Of a stretch of DNA of 64,000 nt, positions 31,952 through 44,126 are shown piece after piece. The DNA is taken from positions 65,025,067 to 65,089,066 of the forward strand of contig OX359245.1 of the NCBI GenBank assembly GCA_947179485.1. Direction: 5' to 3'. Each line of letters opens with the position of its first letter. Position 1 is the first letter of the stretch. The position numbers and the translations under genes are program-made. Below the pieces are notes generated by a model, which did no database searches, was not told where the DNA came from, and saw nothing but the letters and a program-made list of their open reading frames with translations. Source of the stretch: Allacma fusca. Its lineage: Eukaryota > Arthropoda > Collembola > Symphypleona > Sminthuridae.

Positions 31952-33446
31952 TTTCGCGCCACCTCCTAAAACTAGATCTAGTAGAATCGTATATTTTACT
32001 ATAGGACAGGGGGTGAAAATTTTACTTTTTGACAGTGATGGAGGCAGGGAAAATGTGAAGTAAAGACGAAAAACTCAAACGGGGGTACGTCCTCAAACTC
32101 TACCTTCACCTGTGTCTATTCCCAAGAACTGGACTGTACTTCTTGCACTGGCATCTTAAAACTAATAATTTCAAATTTTGTACATTTTAGCTTTACAAAA
32201 ATTTAACAAAACACAAATCACTTAATATTGTCTGTTTCCCCAGCTGCGTTTGCTAATATCGACATTATTGTTGCTATTTCTTTAAAATCGTATATTTGTA
32301 ATGATTGTTTGCATCATTAATGTCATCCAATAAATTTTATCTATCCAATTTTTGATTTTATTTTCTACAACATTTGACAAATTTTCTTTTGTTGGGACTT
32401 GTTAATTATTGTGAGGTGTCCAGATGAAATAGACCTCCAAGACTTGAAAGTTTAATGTTAAAATATGTCGAATGACGCCTTTTAGGTTATGCTGTTTAGT
32501 TTAGGATTCAAAGGTTCTCGAAAGTTTCCGTATAAGCAAGCGTCAGAATGTTTTTTGAAAAACCGTTCTTAAATTGTTCTAGGTTTGCATCGCCAGCTTT
32601 GGGAGAATCTGCATAATTCTGTAAATATATTAAATATTTAACTTTTGTGACACCATTTTCAATCGTCTAAGTGGAATATTTTGCCGGTGTAAGCCTTTTT
32701 TAATCGAAAGTTTCAAAAAAGTTAAAACCCGAAAGCTGTCATTTAATTTTCAGATACAAAGACGCTAAAGGAAACGCCGTAATTTTCGGCTTTCTACCTC
32801 TTCGTACCGTTTCAGAAATAAGGTTCAAATGAAGTAAAAATTTGTAATTACTGATTATAGAACATACACAAAAGTACTGTAGACTTATAATCAAGTGCAA
32901 TCCATATATACTCTTTCCCTGCAGATAGAAACAGGACCGCCGGACAACTGTTTCTGCCACTTAATTTACCAAAGTTTACTGCCTATTACACAATTTCAAA
33001 GAAACCCGTTTGCATATTTCCAAGCAATTTTCAAAACAGCCTTGCTTATTCACTTGCAGTCCAATCAAAACAATTTCAGCAACGATGACTAATCGTTTAC
33101 ATGCATTTATTTTTAGTTATTTACACGTGAGCATAAAAATGCACACTTACATATGTATCGATCAACTTTCAAAACACCCTTGCTTATTCACCTCAGTCTG
33201 ACCATCAACTTTGCAATCAAAACAATTTCAGCAACTATGACTTAAATGCATTTATTTCTAGTCAACAAGGCACACTTATGTGCGATCACATTTTCAAATG
33301 AAAAGTGACATTAAAGTTTACGCTGATTGTAAAAAATAAGTCCATTATTTCATATATACTAATTTGGTACAGATTATTGTGAGCATACATAATATTTCCT
33401 GGATTGCGTGACTAATGTCCGTTTCATGAAGACTAGAGCGCATTAT
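31952..33446. other. intergenic DNA with a tandem duplication
   Basis: No gene seen. 33017-33150 and 33159-33280 are diverged tandem copies (shared words TTTCAAAACA, CCTTGCTTATTCAC, AATCAAAACAATTTCAGCAAC, ATGCATTTATTT). Confidence 0.65.
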
Positions 33447-34411
33447 GGCTGAGTTCTACTTTCCCGGCCACAAAATTACCTTCCACCTTCCACCAGGATT
33501 TCCACCTTCCACTAGGCCTTCCACTTGACCTTCCACTTGACATTCCACCAATTTTTTTTTACCTCCAGATCTTTTACTGTGTTAATTAACATAATCCTCT
33601 GTGTTCTGGTGGGTGAAAAACAAAGTGCGAGCTGGAGATAGTTAATGCGTTGCAACCTGTATGCGACTATTCAAACCGTAAATCAGCGTTTTAATTTATT
33701 GGGAAAAGTAAGTCGCAGCGCTAAGTTTTGGTCTTACCATTAATCGTTAGTTGTTACGGAATTCGCTAAAAACGTTTTAAAAATTTTGTTAAAAATCAGT
33801 TCACCGAATAGTACGGCAACTGAGCTCTTTCGAATCACGTGGTTTTCCAGCGGTTGATTTTTATCAGGCTTTTGACATAATTCTACACAAGACCATCGAA
33901 AATATCGAAATCTGACCATCATACTTGTGCATATCAGTATAATGATTTTGTAACAGTAACTTGTTTTCTCAAAGGTAAGCTGCATTTTTATAGAAAACAA
34001 TCAAATGTTTTAACCTCCGTGTTAATTTTACGAATAAAAAATGCGAAGCATAAGTTAACAAACCGAAATTGATCTAAGACTGTCATTTTCATATGAATAC
34101 GCACAAACGAAATGATCTTCGGACATGCAGTAACTCGTATAGGGGGCAATATCGTATTTTTTTAGTTAGCTCTTTGTAAATATTGTCAAAGCCAGACTAC
34201 AGAGTGGTCTGTATGGGTAATGCCACGTGGAAGGTCAGGTGGAATGATCAAGGGGAAGGTGGAAGGTTAGATGGAAAGTCTGGTGGAAGGTCAAGTGGAA
34301 GTTTGGTGGGAGGTGGAAGTCTGGTGGAAGTTACTTATGTATTATAGTGTTAATATATGAGTGAGTGGAAGGTGGAAGGTAATTTTGTGGCCGGGAAAGT
34401 AGAACTCAGCC
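33447..34411. mobile_element. hAT-type non-autonomous element with GGTGGAAGGTC arrays, 965 bp
   Basis: Terminal inverted repeats of over 40 bases start GGCTGAGTTCTACTTTCCCG on each strand. The perfect 8-bp duplication CGCATTAT lies at 33439-33446 and 34412-34419. Inside both ends are arrays of CTTCCACC/GGTGGAAGGTC words (33478-33550 and 34225-34380). There is no transposase frame. Confidence 0.94.
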
Positions 34412-34481
34412 CGCATTATTGTAGTCGTGTTCTGGAGGAAACTGTAACTTCCAGATATACAAACTCCAGCCAAAGTCAAAC

Positions 34482-35328
34482 TAGAGCTACTTGTGGGAAC
34501 GAAAAGTTTGATCCCATTCCCGAACCCGATCCCGAAAATCGGGTCATCAAGATTTTCGGACTCACACCCGAACCCGTTCCCGAAATACTGGGATCGGTGC
34601 ACAAAAACCCAGATATTAAATATGCTTGAATCGTTGATCTCAAACCCGATCCCGAACCCGAAATCAGATGTAATTTGCTCCCAATCCCGAATCCCTTGAA
34701 CCCGGACTCGTTCCCGGGACCAGTGCCGTTAGTGTAAATCAATTTTTTCTTCACATTTTTACTGATTTAGCAGTACCTATGCATGCGTACCATGGAACAA
34801 TAGATTTAGGCATTATTAAAAATGGTCATCAAACTAATCGTCTGTTCTGCGTTGCCGAAAAAGCTGCAGGAAGACTGTTTAAACGATTCCCACTATGAAT
34901 TTTGCAATGACTTTCATCTTGCAAGTTAGAGTAGGCGGAAATCACTACTATGCGATCCCAACTTGACAATGTGCGAAACGGCTCAAGTCGCTTACGTAAA
35001 ATTATCATTTCAACACTTTAACGAGGGAAGCCGTGCATGGTTTGTGTTTTTTTCACCGCTAGATTTATGCGTTGTTCCCGGGCACGTGAAGCGTGTAACG
35101 GGTGCGGGAACGAAGATATACCCGGTTCCCGACGGGAACACAAATACCTTCATCAAGCTTGAACCCGTTCCCAAACCCGGTCCCGATCCCGAAATCCCGG
35201 GTCTGCTGAGCTTGTTCCTGAATCTGGTCCCAAAGTATTTGGGAAGATTAATTAGACCCTCGAACTCGAACCCGTTCCCGATCCCGAACCCAATTCCCGG
35301 GTGTATCCCGATCCCAAAAGTAGCTCTA
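34482..35328. mobile_element. hAT-type non-autonomous element with CCCGATCCCGAAC arrays, 847 bp
   Basis: The inverted ends TAGAGCTACTT and AAGTAGCTCTA are perfect. The 8-bp duplication AGTCAAAC lies at 34474-34481 and 35329-35336. Long subterminal arrays of CCCGATCCCGAACCCG-like words fill 34508-34720 and 35090-35315, making local GC content far above the surroundings. It lies only 70 bases after the previous element. No transposase frame is visible. Confidence 0.95.
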
Positions 35329-35900
35329 AGTCAAACGTTGTAGAGTAATTTTCAATATGGCTCAATCACTCGATTCCTTAAACCATTAAGTACTTATTTT
35401 AACGTTAACTTGTCATTTGTATCTCAAATTTGACGGCATATTATCTAATTGTATAGAAAATTCAGCATCCTTTCAAACCCAATTTATTTCTTCAAATATC
35501 TTTCTTTGAAAGCCTTAGTTTAAACCCAAGTAGCACAATCAAAATAATTATAATAACCTAATCGACTTTATTTTATTCATTTAAGGCCATTTACATGAGC
35601 GTAACTCGATATAGCATATAAATTTTAAGTTTAATTGTGCAACGGTATAAAAACAAATAGCGTTACCCCGTTTACGTGAAATCACCTAAACGGGTTACTT
35701 TTCATGCTACGAACAATTTTAAATTCGTGTGAGCATAAATAATCATTCGTAGTTTCATTAAGTAATTATATCAATTTCAGGGATACTTGAAAATATCACT
35801 TCAGTGGTGTTCTAGAGGAACTCAGAGGTTCAGCTAAACGGAGTTTAGTTTTCTAGTTTCCATAAATCCCCTACAAAATAAAAAACGAACAACGAGCATT
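35329..35900 (+). other. upstream region of the intact chemoreceptor gene
   Basis: AT-rich, no coding sequence recognised. Probably holds the promoter of the gene starting at 35901. Confidence 0.5.
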
Positions 35901-37283
35901 ATGCTGTGTCCTGCGGATGTAAAGTTCTATCTTTATTTAGTTCAAGTAGCGTCCAAGTATTATTTCATACCTTTCGAACTACGCCTGAGGGATGGTGAAA
36001 GAGTTCAAATGCGTGTCGGAAGTCGACGACAAGACTTGACCTTCAAAATTATGTACTTCTATGGTGTGTTGAGAGCATGTCTCAGCTTGTATTACTTGAT
36101 TTTAAAAATTTTCATATGTAAAGAGGCATCTTCAGCAAATGATATTGGACTGCATGCTATAACTACGTTTGCTTTCGGATACAGCATTGCACTTCAATTT
36201 CATTTGTGTTTACGAACCGCTGATATTACCGTGAAAATTTTTAACTTTGTATTCGGTGGAGACAACTGGGATTCGAAATTAGCAGGTACAAATTATTGGG
36301 ACAATCAATTCTAACACGATAATATCTCTGGTTTGTTTGCTTGCACTGTTCTATCAAATTCATTATTAATTATTAACCATTGTTTCAGGTTCGTTTGATA
36401 TTTTACAACCCGGAAAGAAATTCTCTGTTCGAGAGAAGTTTGCGATATTTTATCAATACCTAGTTACAGTTTTTTGTACAGTACTGGTGTTATTCTCTGC
36501 AACTTTCTGTACAAAACTTCATATATTCCAACTACTTCCTACATTCTTGCAAAACCCAGTGACCTTTATGATTCTTTTGCTGCATGAGTTTTACGTAATG
36601 TATATGTTACTCATTACGGTCGTAATGTTCTTTGTCAATTGTCTTTTATTCCTTGAAAAAACTCAGAAAGCTCTGCTTCGGGAAGTCGAGTTCATGAGGT
36701 GAGTCTTAATAATTATTATTGAAAGTTTCAAGTCATTTTAATAGTGTTTATCTTTTACGATTTTGGAATGTTGGAAGCTCAGTTCAATTTGCGTTTTTGC
36801 CTTTTTAGCGGGAAGTTATCGATCCGGAAAAAGGAGTTGGAGCAGTGTATTTCGTTATGCGTGACGACTCAGTTAATTGTTTGTATATTTAATCAAGGAC
36901 ATTCATCGATGTTATACTTGGCAAAGCTGGTTACCTTAATCGTTTCCATCATTATGGGTTATATTGGTATCAGGGTATATTCTCATGATTATGGTTTCGG
37001 CGGATTCTTGATGTTGTCTTCCATGTATGTGAGTGCTATTTATATTGCTGGATTTGGAAACGCCTTTAGTATCTTGGAATACTTCAAGAAGGTAAAAGTT
37101 CAACTTCTGCTGAGGAACAAAATGGATTACAGGATAATTCTGTGGTACGAAAAGAGAATAATTGCCATTGCTCCAATGGGGATACAAGTTGGCCCCATAC
37201 CCAGAATTGAAAGAGAGTCCTCGCCAATATATTTAGATTTCGTCGTGCGAGGTATCACTACCCTATTAATTAGTGGGTATTAA
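35901..37283 (+). CDS. seven-helix chemoreceptor-like protein, intact
   Basis: Three exons: 35901-36285, 36389-36698 and 36809-37283. All borders are GT-AG and the phases (1, then 2) join exactly, giving 389 residues. Hydrophobic helices lie roughly at KIMYFYGVLRACLSLYYLIL, IGLHAITTFAFGYSIALQF, YLVTVFCTVLVLFSATF, FMILLLHEFYVMYMLLITVV, LAKLVTLIVSIIMGYIGI and FLMLSSMYVSAIYIAGF, with a final one near LDFVVRGITTLLISGY. Length, spacing and a conserved C-terminus (GIQVGP...SSPIYLDFV) fit the insect-type gustatory/odorant receptor superfamily, whose members are ligand-gated cation channels of sensory neurons. Ligand and subfamily are unknown. A damaged copy of the last exon lies at 5530-5915 and relatives lie at 20207 and 62921. 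Confidence 0.85.
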
Positions 37284-38986
37284 ATGTTTTGAACACAGCA
37301 CTGCTTTCTCTTTGGGTTTATTTTTATTCTATTATGCTGCTTATTAGCACATGCTGTAATTACTTGTTTTTATGTATAAGTGTATCTAATTATTATATTA
37401 TCTCAAGTCATTGACAGAATATTCTGAAATTACCACATTTATTTGTAGAAATGAAATTTTGTTACTAGTTTGGTATTAATGTGCAAAATTACGGACATAG
37501 TCCTACGAATCTTACGTATTGATTGTGCTAACATAATTGTGTATTCAAATTTAATTTAATTGATGTAATCCTTTATACTAATTTGAAAGTGATTGTCATG
37601 ATGGTGCAAGTCGTCACTTATGTACATGACATGTTGAAGCATAGTGGCTCATTTGTTTCTTTTATTCATGAAAAAAATGCTTTGATTTTTATTTCAAAGC
37701 ATTTTTTTAAAGAAAAGATGGACAATTATTATTCTTTTTTAATTTTGTTTTGTTTACTTGGACAGGCTTAAGTTATAGTAACCACGTGCTACTACATACT
37801 GTCCAAGTCAATAAAAAATCCATTTTAATTAACAAAAAATATAATAAAATGAGGAATGAAAACATTAACATACTGCAATGCTAAATAGAAGTTGCCAACA
37901 AAGTTACTATCTTGCATCTTGGAATTTGTATAGTTAATTCGAATCTACTACTACTTTTTCTTATTGTGTACGGCTTTAAATATTTAGTGCAGTGTGACTA
38001 ACATGATCAGGCTTCATCTTTTAACCACCACGGTGAAATTCTAACCTTGGGTAAGAGCGTAAGTAGAGTATAAGAGTATATATATATGAGTAACTTTGGG
38101 ATCCGTCAACACTTGCAAGACATACAGTGATGTAGCTATCCTGCAATGACAGTGATCTGGAAGATTTAAAACATTTGACACTTTCATGGTAAAAAATTAG
38201 GGTCTTTCATAGATAATATTTTATGGTCAATTCTTATTATTTTAATAATGGGTTCCAGCAAAATAAACATAAACACGGACAATTTAAAATTACAAACATA
38301 CGCTCAGCTTGAATAATTTAACTACCATTTTATAAGCCCCCTGTACACCACCTATTTACTAAACAGCATTTAAATATTTTAACATTTATGCACTGGAAAA
38401 GTTTGAGAACAATTTTAAAACTTATTCTTTGAGTACCGGCTTCATGTAGAGAAAGGAGAGGCGAGGGGTTTTTTTAAAAATAGCTAATCCTATTTTAACC
38501 AAAGTCTGTGGCAATGTTGCTAACATAAGTAGGAAGCGTTTAGTTTTCTTAAGAGTGTTTTATATCTAGCTACGATGCCAGTTCCATTCGATGTTTATTT
38601 GTGACTACAGAAAAAGTCAATACAACAGCGAAGTTACTTCAAAAACCTACGAAATGCAGATAAAACAGTGAATATTAAGCCATTGCTTTTGTAGGTCAGT
38701 GACGGGGCACTTTGACTTTGATTAACATATGTATATATAGTCAAATAAATAGAAATGCCGTTCTGCATGGAATCTGAGGGTCTTTTTTTAACCCAGACCG
38801 GTCCAGAGTTGACCCCCCTTAAATTCATGTCTTTTAAATTTAACGACGAAGTTAGTTTCTGTTACAGATTTTACCCAATCGAAACGGATTGGAGGTTTAA
38901 AGGATCCGTTGCATTTATTTAAACAAACAACAGCCTATGTAAAAACGGCGTAATGTTAAGTTTAATGTTTTTTATGAATTGCAATC
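37284..38986. other. no gene seen
   Basis: AT-rich intergenic sequence. Only short frames without recognised domains. Confidence 0.6.
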
Positions 38987-39032
38987 ATTGCAATCCCAGT
39001 TTTCCCATCCACCTTGGTGGATGGCTTGAATG
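38987..39032 (+). repeat. 46-bp repeat, inverted copy at 46449-46494
   Basis: Contains the hairpin CCATCCACC-TT-GGTGGATGG. The same 46 bases occur reverse-complemented at 46449-46494, inside the long IR93a intron. Confidence 0.8.
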
Positions 39033-39044
39033 ATAGTATTGTTG

Positions 39045-39300
39045 TAATAACAAAATCTTGTAAATGAATGAGCGGGATAAAATACATTTATATCCGTCAA
39101 CTCTACGCCATAGAAGAAGCAATAATAATTATCACAGTTGTAGATGCAATTGCCCCTTTTAATTTATGTAAACCATGCGGATTGAATTGAAACACAAGAG
39201 GTTAGAGACAGCCCACTTAGATTTGCCTCGACTTTGATCATAAGCAGTGAACGTTGTCATGGAGGGCCACGAACGTGCTGTAAAGTTAGATATTTGAGTC
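39045..39300 (-). pseudogene. decayed copy C of the dispersed fragment
   Basis: Clear DNA similarity to 6110-6390, including shared flanking words (GAAACACAAG, ATCATAAGCAGT, AACGTTGTCA), and weaker similarity to 11483-11705. Minus-strand frames are broken; a remnant FIPLIHLQDFV aligns with YIPPIYLQDCV of copy B. It lies between the intact chemoreceptor and the IR93a gene, the same order as copy A in the decayed locus. Confidence 0.5.
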
Positions 39301-41530
39301 TTTCGTTTGTTTTAATTCGTAAAGAAATTGGGGTTCAATTTAATAAATCGTCTTTTTTGTGAAATGTTGGACGTCGCATAAAATCGCACATGCATAATTT
39401 GAATATTATTGCAAACGTTTTTAAAAAATATATATAGCGGATGCAGACTCGTTACAATTAGACGTGGGAATTTTTTATACATTTTTGTTTCATTCAGTAC
39501 GCTCACAGCTACATACAGATACACACAAATTGTTTGGAGTATTTATTAGAGAACTAGTAAACGCCCTGTGCTTCACAGGGACAGTTACTTGGAGAGGCGG
39601 TAGTTGCGAGGGTAGATATTAAAATCCAAATGGTTTACGAATCAGCCCCTGTCGTAGAGACTTGTTGTGTGCCCAAAACATGCCCGAAGCCCGATTATAT
39701 TAAGAGTAGCACTTTAAATAAACGGACAGAAAGTGTTCTTTAATAATAAAGGATCTGCCCCGGACGGGTTCTTTTGGATTAGGGTCGGTCCGAACGCGAC
39801 ACGGCCGGGTTTTGGGTCGAGTTTGGACTGTAAATACGAACTTACGTCAGGCTACGACCTTGTTCGGGCTTCACTAAAACAATGAAACCGTTTTAAATTC
39901 GCGTTTGGACCTGCATTTATTTTTCAATTCGGGTTTTTCGGGTGGGGGGGGGCTAGTAATTACAAATGATACGAAAATCCTACTAGAATAGAATTTAGAA
40001 CAGATAGGGGGCATGCACATTTGACCTTGCGAAGAGTTTAAGCAATGTTTTTGCATATATTCATGTTAAACAATTGTTCATTATATTTAATACTTACACA
40101 GGCTTAAACATTTTGAAACGATCCCTCTTAACTTGTACTTTGATATCAATTTATGCTGTTCTACACAATACAGTATTCTTTACATCAAACTTCAAATTAC
40201 AGCATGAGTCTCTCTGTATCTATACATACATATATTATATGTTACGATATATTTTATAACACTATCACACAGATCATATTCATGATCTGTCCTGCGAGTG
40301 GTTCAATTCTACCAAATTGTGCAAGGACAATGCTTTTGCTATCAAATGGTTCCATTTTAGCCAGTAAATTTGTGATTCGATGTAAAAATAGATACCCTGT
40401 GCAGTCAACACTACAAACAAGCACCTAAATGGGCTCGGTTCTGTAACTACGGAACTTGAACGTGAACATCGAGTACTTTTGTTTATTATAATACTGCTAA
40501 AGGGTACAAAAAATTTGAACAACCCCTTTCACAGGTTCACTTACTATTTATAGATACTTGAAGGCCTTCCTTTTTCTATACCTTGTAAATGGAAATGAAC
40601 AAAACTCTGTTGAAAGTGTTTGAACTATTGCTTATTCACAGACAGTCGTTACGAACCCACAACAGATCCTTGATTTCTTTCTTTCTGATCACAATCGTCA
40701 TTCCAAAGGAGTGCCTCATGGAGTGGTTGTTTTAGCTGTAACTCTCGAAGTACTGTCGCCGGCCTGACAGTTCCAAAGTTATTCTTTCGTAAACTGAAAA
40801 AATCAAATACACATTTACAGATCTGTACAATTTATACAGAACGTCTCAGGGACTCCCCCTCGCTTCAAAGGTTCTGCTGGTATAGTCAGCATTGTTGTGT
40901 CTAGTTTGTATTGTAAGTGTTAAGTTGCTCTTGATACATAGTCATGAATCCGCTGAATTTTTCCCCATTTACACAATTATTACAGACCTACACGTGTCTT
41001 ATCGAATCCTAATCAAAGCATCAAGGATGTGTACACCCTTTTCTTGTATTCTTCCTGATTGTTCGGCTGAGAGCTACTAATAGTGCTGAAATGATGGTTT
41101 TATATTGAAATAGTCAAGGTGGGATCCAGTTTCCCTAGTCGTAAATGTATAAAAGAGTTTTGTTTTTGTCGTAAGCCGTGCAACTCTTTTATCGTTTAAA
41201 TAAAAATGCTTAGTTCATTTCCGAATGTGTCATTTTGAATCGATTTGCTTTATCACAATTATTACATCTGTCGCAGTATGACTAATTTGTTATAAATGCT
41301 TCCCATTTACTCCAGTGCTTTGTTTTGGAGTACTAATCACGTAACCATATTAAGTTATTTAAATTTTGGAATATGTAATAAATTACTGATGTATATACTT
41401 TATTTTTTTTAAATGTTAACAGCGTTTAAGCGTTACAAATTTTCGCAAGAAAATTGCATTTTTGGTAATCAGAATTTCAAATTTTAAAGCAACTCTAATA
41501 ATTATTACAATTACTCAGTCAAAATACACA
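39301..41530. other. intergenic DNA
   Basis: No gene seen. 39564-39580 is a perfect hairpin CCCTGTG-CTT-CACAGGG. 39750-39960 is GC-richer with repeated CGGGTT/TTCGGG words ending in a run of nine G, possibly the worn end of another array-type element. Confidence 0.55.
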
Positions 41531-42496
41531 ATGAGGAAACAATCCAAAACTCAACTGTCCCCTGGGGCTTCAACAGAACGCAATAATTTAAAAAGACCCG
41601 ACGGAATCCGTGGAGGAGAGAAACCTTACAAATGTCAACATTGCTCCTTCGCTAGTATATATTATTGTCGTTTGAAAATCCATGGAAGAGTTCATACCGG
41701 TGAGAAACCATTTAAATGTCAGCACTGCTCTTTCAAAACAGCTCATAAGCCTAATTTGAAATATCACGAACAATGGCATACAGGTGAGATGCCTCATAAG
41801 TGTCCACTCTGCCCTTACTCTGCCGTTAAAAGATCCCTTTTGGAAATTCACGAAAGGAAGCATACTGGAGAGAAGCCGTTTAAGTGTCAATACTGCTCTT
41901 TTAAATCAGCTTATAAAAGTAGCTTCAAAATTCACGAACGAACCCATACAGGGGATAAGCCTTATAAGTGTAAACACTGCCCTTATGTTACTACTCGAAG
42001 TTCGAATTTAATATCCCACGAAAGAAAACACTCCGGAGAGGGTCCGTTCAAATGTCAACACTGCAATTACACTTCCACCTGCAGATCCCATTTAAAAATC
42101 CATCAAAAAATTCATATGCGAGGAAACCTGAGCAAACTCGAACAGCATGATAAGCTACGAAGCTCCTTTACCCGTCAAAAACGATTTCAGTCTGGAAGAA
42201 AGTCCCTCAAGTGTATGAACCCTCGTGAAAGAACGACTGTGCCCTCAGAAAAATATACGAAAACTACTGATTTGGATTCGCCAAGGAAACAACCCAATAG
42301 AATACCATCTCATTTGCAAGACTTACTTATTGAAGGTGAGGAGTGGGATGACCAGGAAAATAATGAATCCTCCAGTCAAGCACACTTTGACATTTTTATT
42401 TGTAAACAGTGCAATTATGCTTTATTGTCGGAGAAAGAGCTCTGCATGCACTACGCAATTTGCCATAAATTACCTGTAGTCAGTCTGAATGTCTGA
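41531..42496 (+). CDS. C2H2 zinc-finger protein
   Basis: Single-exon frame of 321 residues from ATG 41531 (MRKQSKTQ). The same frame is open further upstream but has no other ATG. Six adjacent C2H2 fingers (C-X2-C-X12-H-X3-H, about residues 35-200) are joined by TGEKPF/TGEMPH/SGEGPF linkers. A basic, Ser-rich linker follows, then a seventh, divergent finger near the C-terminus (CKQCNYALLSEKELCMHYAICH, with X4 between the histidines). It is likely a nuclear DNA-binding regulator; the CSF/CPY-type finger starts are common in arthropod proteins. The lack of introns suggests a retrocopy or a lineage-specific gene. Confidence 0.9.
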   Translation: MRKQSKTQLSPGASTERNNLKRPDGIRGGEKPYKCQHCSFASIYYCRLKIHGRVHTGEKPFKCQHCSFKTAHKPNLKYHEQWHTGEMPHKCPLCPYSAVKRSLLEIHERKHTGEKPFKCQYCSFKSAYKSSFKIHERTHTGDKPYKCKHCPYVTTRSSNLISHERKHSGEGPFKCQHCNYTSTCRSHLKIHQKIHMRGNLSKLEQHDKLRSSFTRQKRFQSGRKSLKCMNPRERTTVPSEKYTKTTDLDSPRKQPNRIPSHLQDLLIEGEEWDDQENNESSSQAHFDIFICKQCNYALLSEKELCMHYAICHKLPVVSLNV

Positions 42497-44126
42497 ATAC
42501 TGAAAGAACGAATTACAGAATACAGCAATATCTGTAACTCCATGGAATTAAGTGAGGGTTGCGTATCATTGTACCGTTATGATGTTCTGATTTAAATTGA
42601 TGAACTCCTGTTTCAGTAGGTCTATTACAGAATGCTGTGCTTGTGTGTACATAAATTCGGGCGAATGTAATTACATATGATTCTGATGAGCCTTGCAAGT
42701 GTATCAGTCGCATTCTACCAAATTTTGAATCTACAGTGACATCTTTACGTATAGTAACAGTTTTATATTTATCACCAGAATTTATAATTTAGTCAGAAAA
42801 TTTGATTTTAATTCGATTAAACATGTCCTGTGTATTAATGTGTGCGTGTGAAAGCATATGCTGAGTCGAGTTGTACGGATACAACAAAATTTCCCTGAAA
42901 AACAAGCATCTTGATTTTTCTAATTACATTGCCCATGTGTGAGCTGGCCCAATGTTTCTTGTTCTTTCTAAATATTTTATTTTACTTGGCTCTTTCTGGA
43001 TAAATTGTTCCCATTAAGTGTGGATCAAGGGGCACCAATATTTCATCCCTGTATATGAAGACCACAGACTTTGCAATTTAGCTGGGATCGACAGCCGTAA
43101 GACTCTAACGTAACGAATGAGTGTAGACTTCAGAAAGCTTACTCTGAAAATTACTTCCGTCTTAGAGGAACTATTAGGAGCAAAATAATTTTTCAAAATG
43201 TACTGTCAAAATATTAAATTTTATTCGGCCAATGTTAATTTTCGACGAATAAATTAAGGTAAAAGTCAAAAATACGTTACTGTTTGAGAATTTCGTTTTG
43301 TTTTGGTACCAACTTATAGGGTATGTGAACATACTTGCGTACATAAGCGGGAAGTTATGCTCGATTGTCTTCCCAGCAAATTCACTACAAACCTATAAAA
43401 TTCCCTAGGCTGAGTTCCAATTGTGTCATTGACGCAATATGAGTATCTATATTTTGAGTGCCTGAGGGATTTGAGGGAAGGGGATTCGGATAATAAGTAA
43501 TAAAGCTCTCCATTAAAGTAAATAACACCTTTCTCAAACGGCTCCCAGGAAAACACGTTCCTTTGGAATGGACGCAGGGAAAGTTTTTATCCTCTCCATT
43601 GTCACCCGGGCAAGTCCAGCCCATTGGGCTGGAGTACCACTTCAGAGTTTCCCTACACTTTGGGGCCCGAATGTCCACGTAGGTCTCTCTCCGTCTCTCC
43701 CGGAGACCACGCAAATTTTTCTTTAGTTCACATTCAGTTCCGTACTTGTCAGCGGACTGTCTATAATACAATTTTTATCTTGTTTATTTATTACACTAAA
43801 ATTTCCGCAGTCATTCATAATTCAGTACAATATTTAAATCGGCTCAAAATCTGTGTATAAACTCCATAATGTGATACAGCCAAAAGGCCTTCTTTTACCA
43901 AGAAATTTACAAGAGCTTGTGACCAATTCTGATACAAATAAATTAAGTTAGACAAAATGATCCCCTTTTTAATGGCATTGTCATGCCTCACAAATATTAC
44001 AAAGGACTGCTCCCATCCCACGCCCATCATGAACTGTTAGCTATAATTACTAATAAATTCCATTTATTTCTTACATTTTGAAATTTTATCCTAAAACTTT
44101 AAAATTTTGGTGTTGATAAATTTCAG
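42497..44126 (+). other. non-coding DNA between zinc-finger gene and IR93a exons
   Basis: 43560-44126 is conserved in the decayed copy at 6590-8300 but with no shared reading frame, so it is probably intron. No exon for the receptor's amino-terminal domain was recognised here. Confidence 0.55.

Noticed and set aside
34482-35328. Regular short repeats considered as a CRISPR-like array or satellite
   Set aside because: Units are degenerate, have no spacers, and lie inside an element with inverted ends and an 8-bp target duplication; the host is a eukaryote.
43385-43771. 128-codon minus-strand frame upstream of the IR93a exons
   Set aside because: The decayed copy at 7790-8050 conserves the DNA but not this frame, and no domain is recognised; treated as intron.
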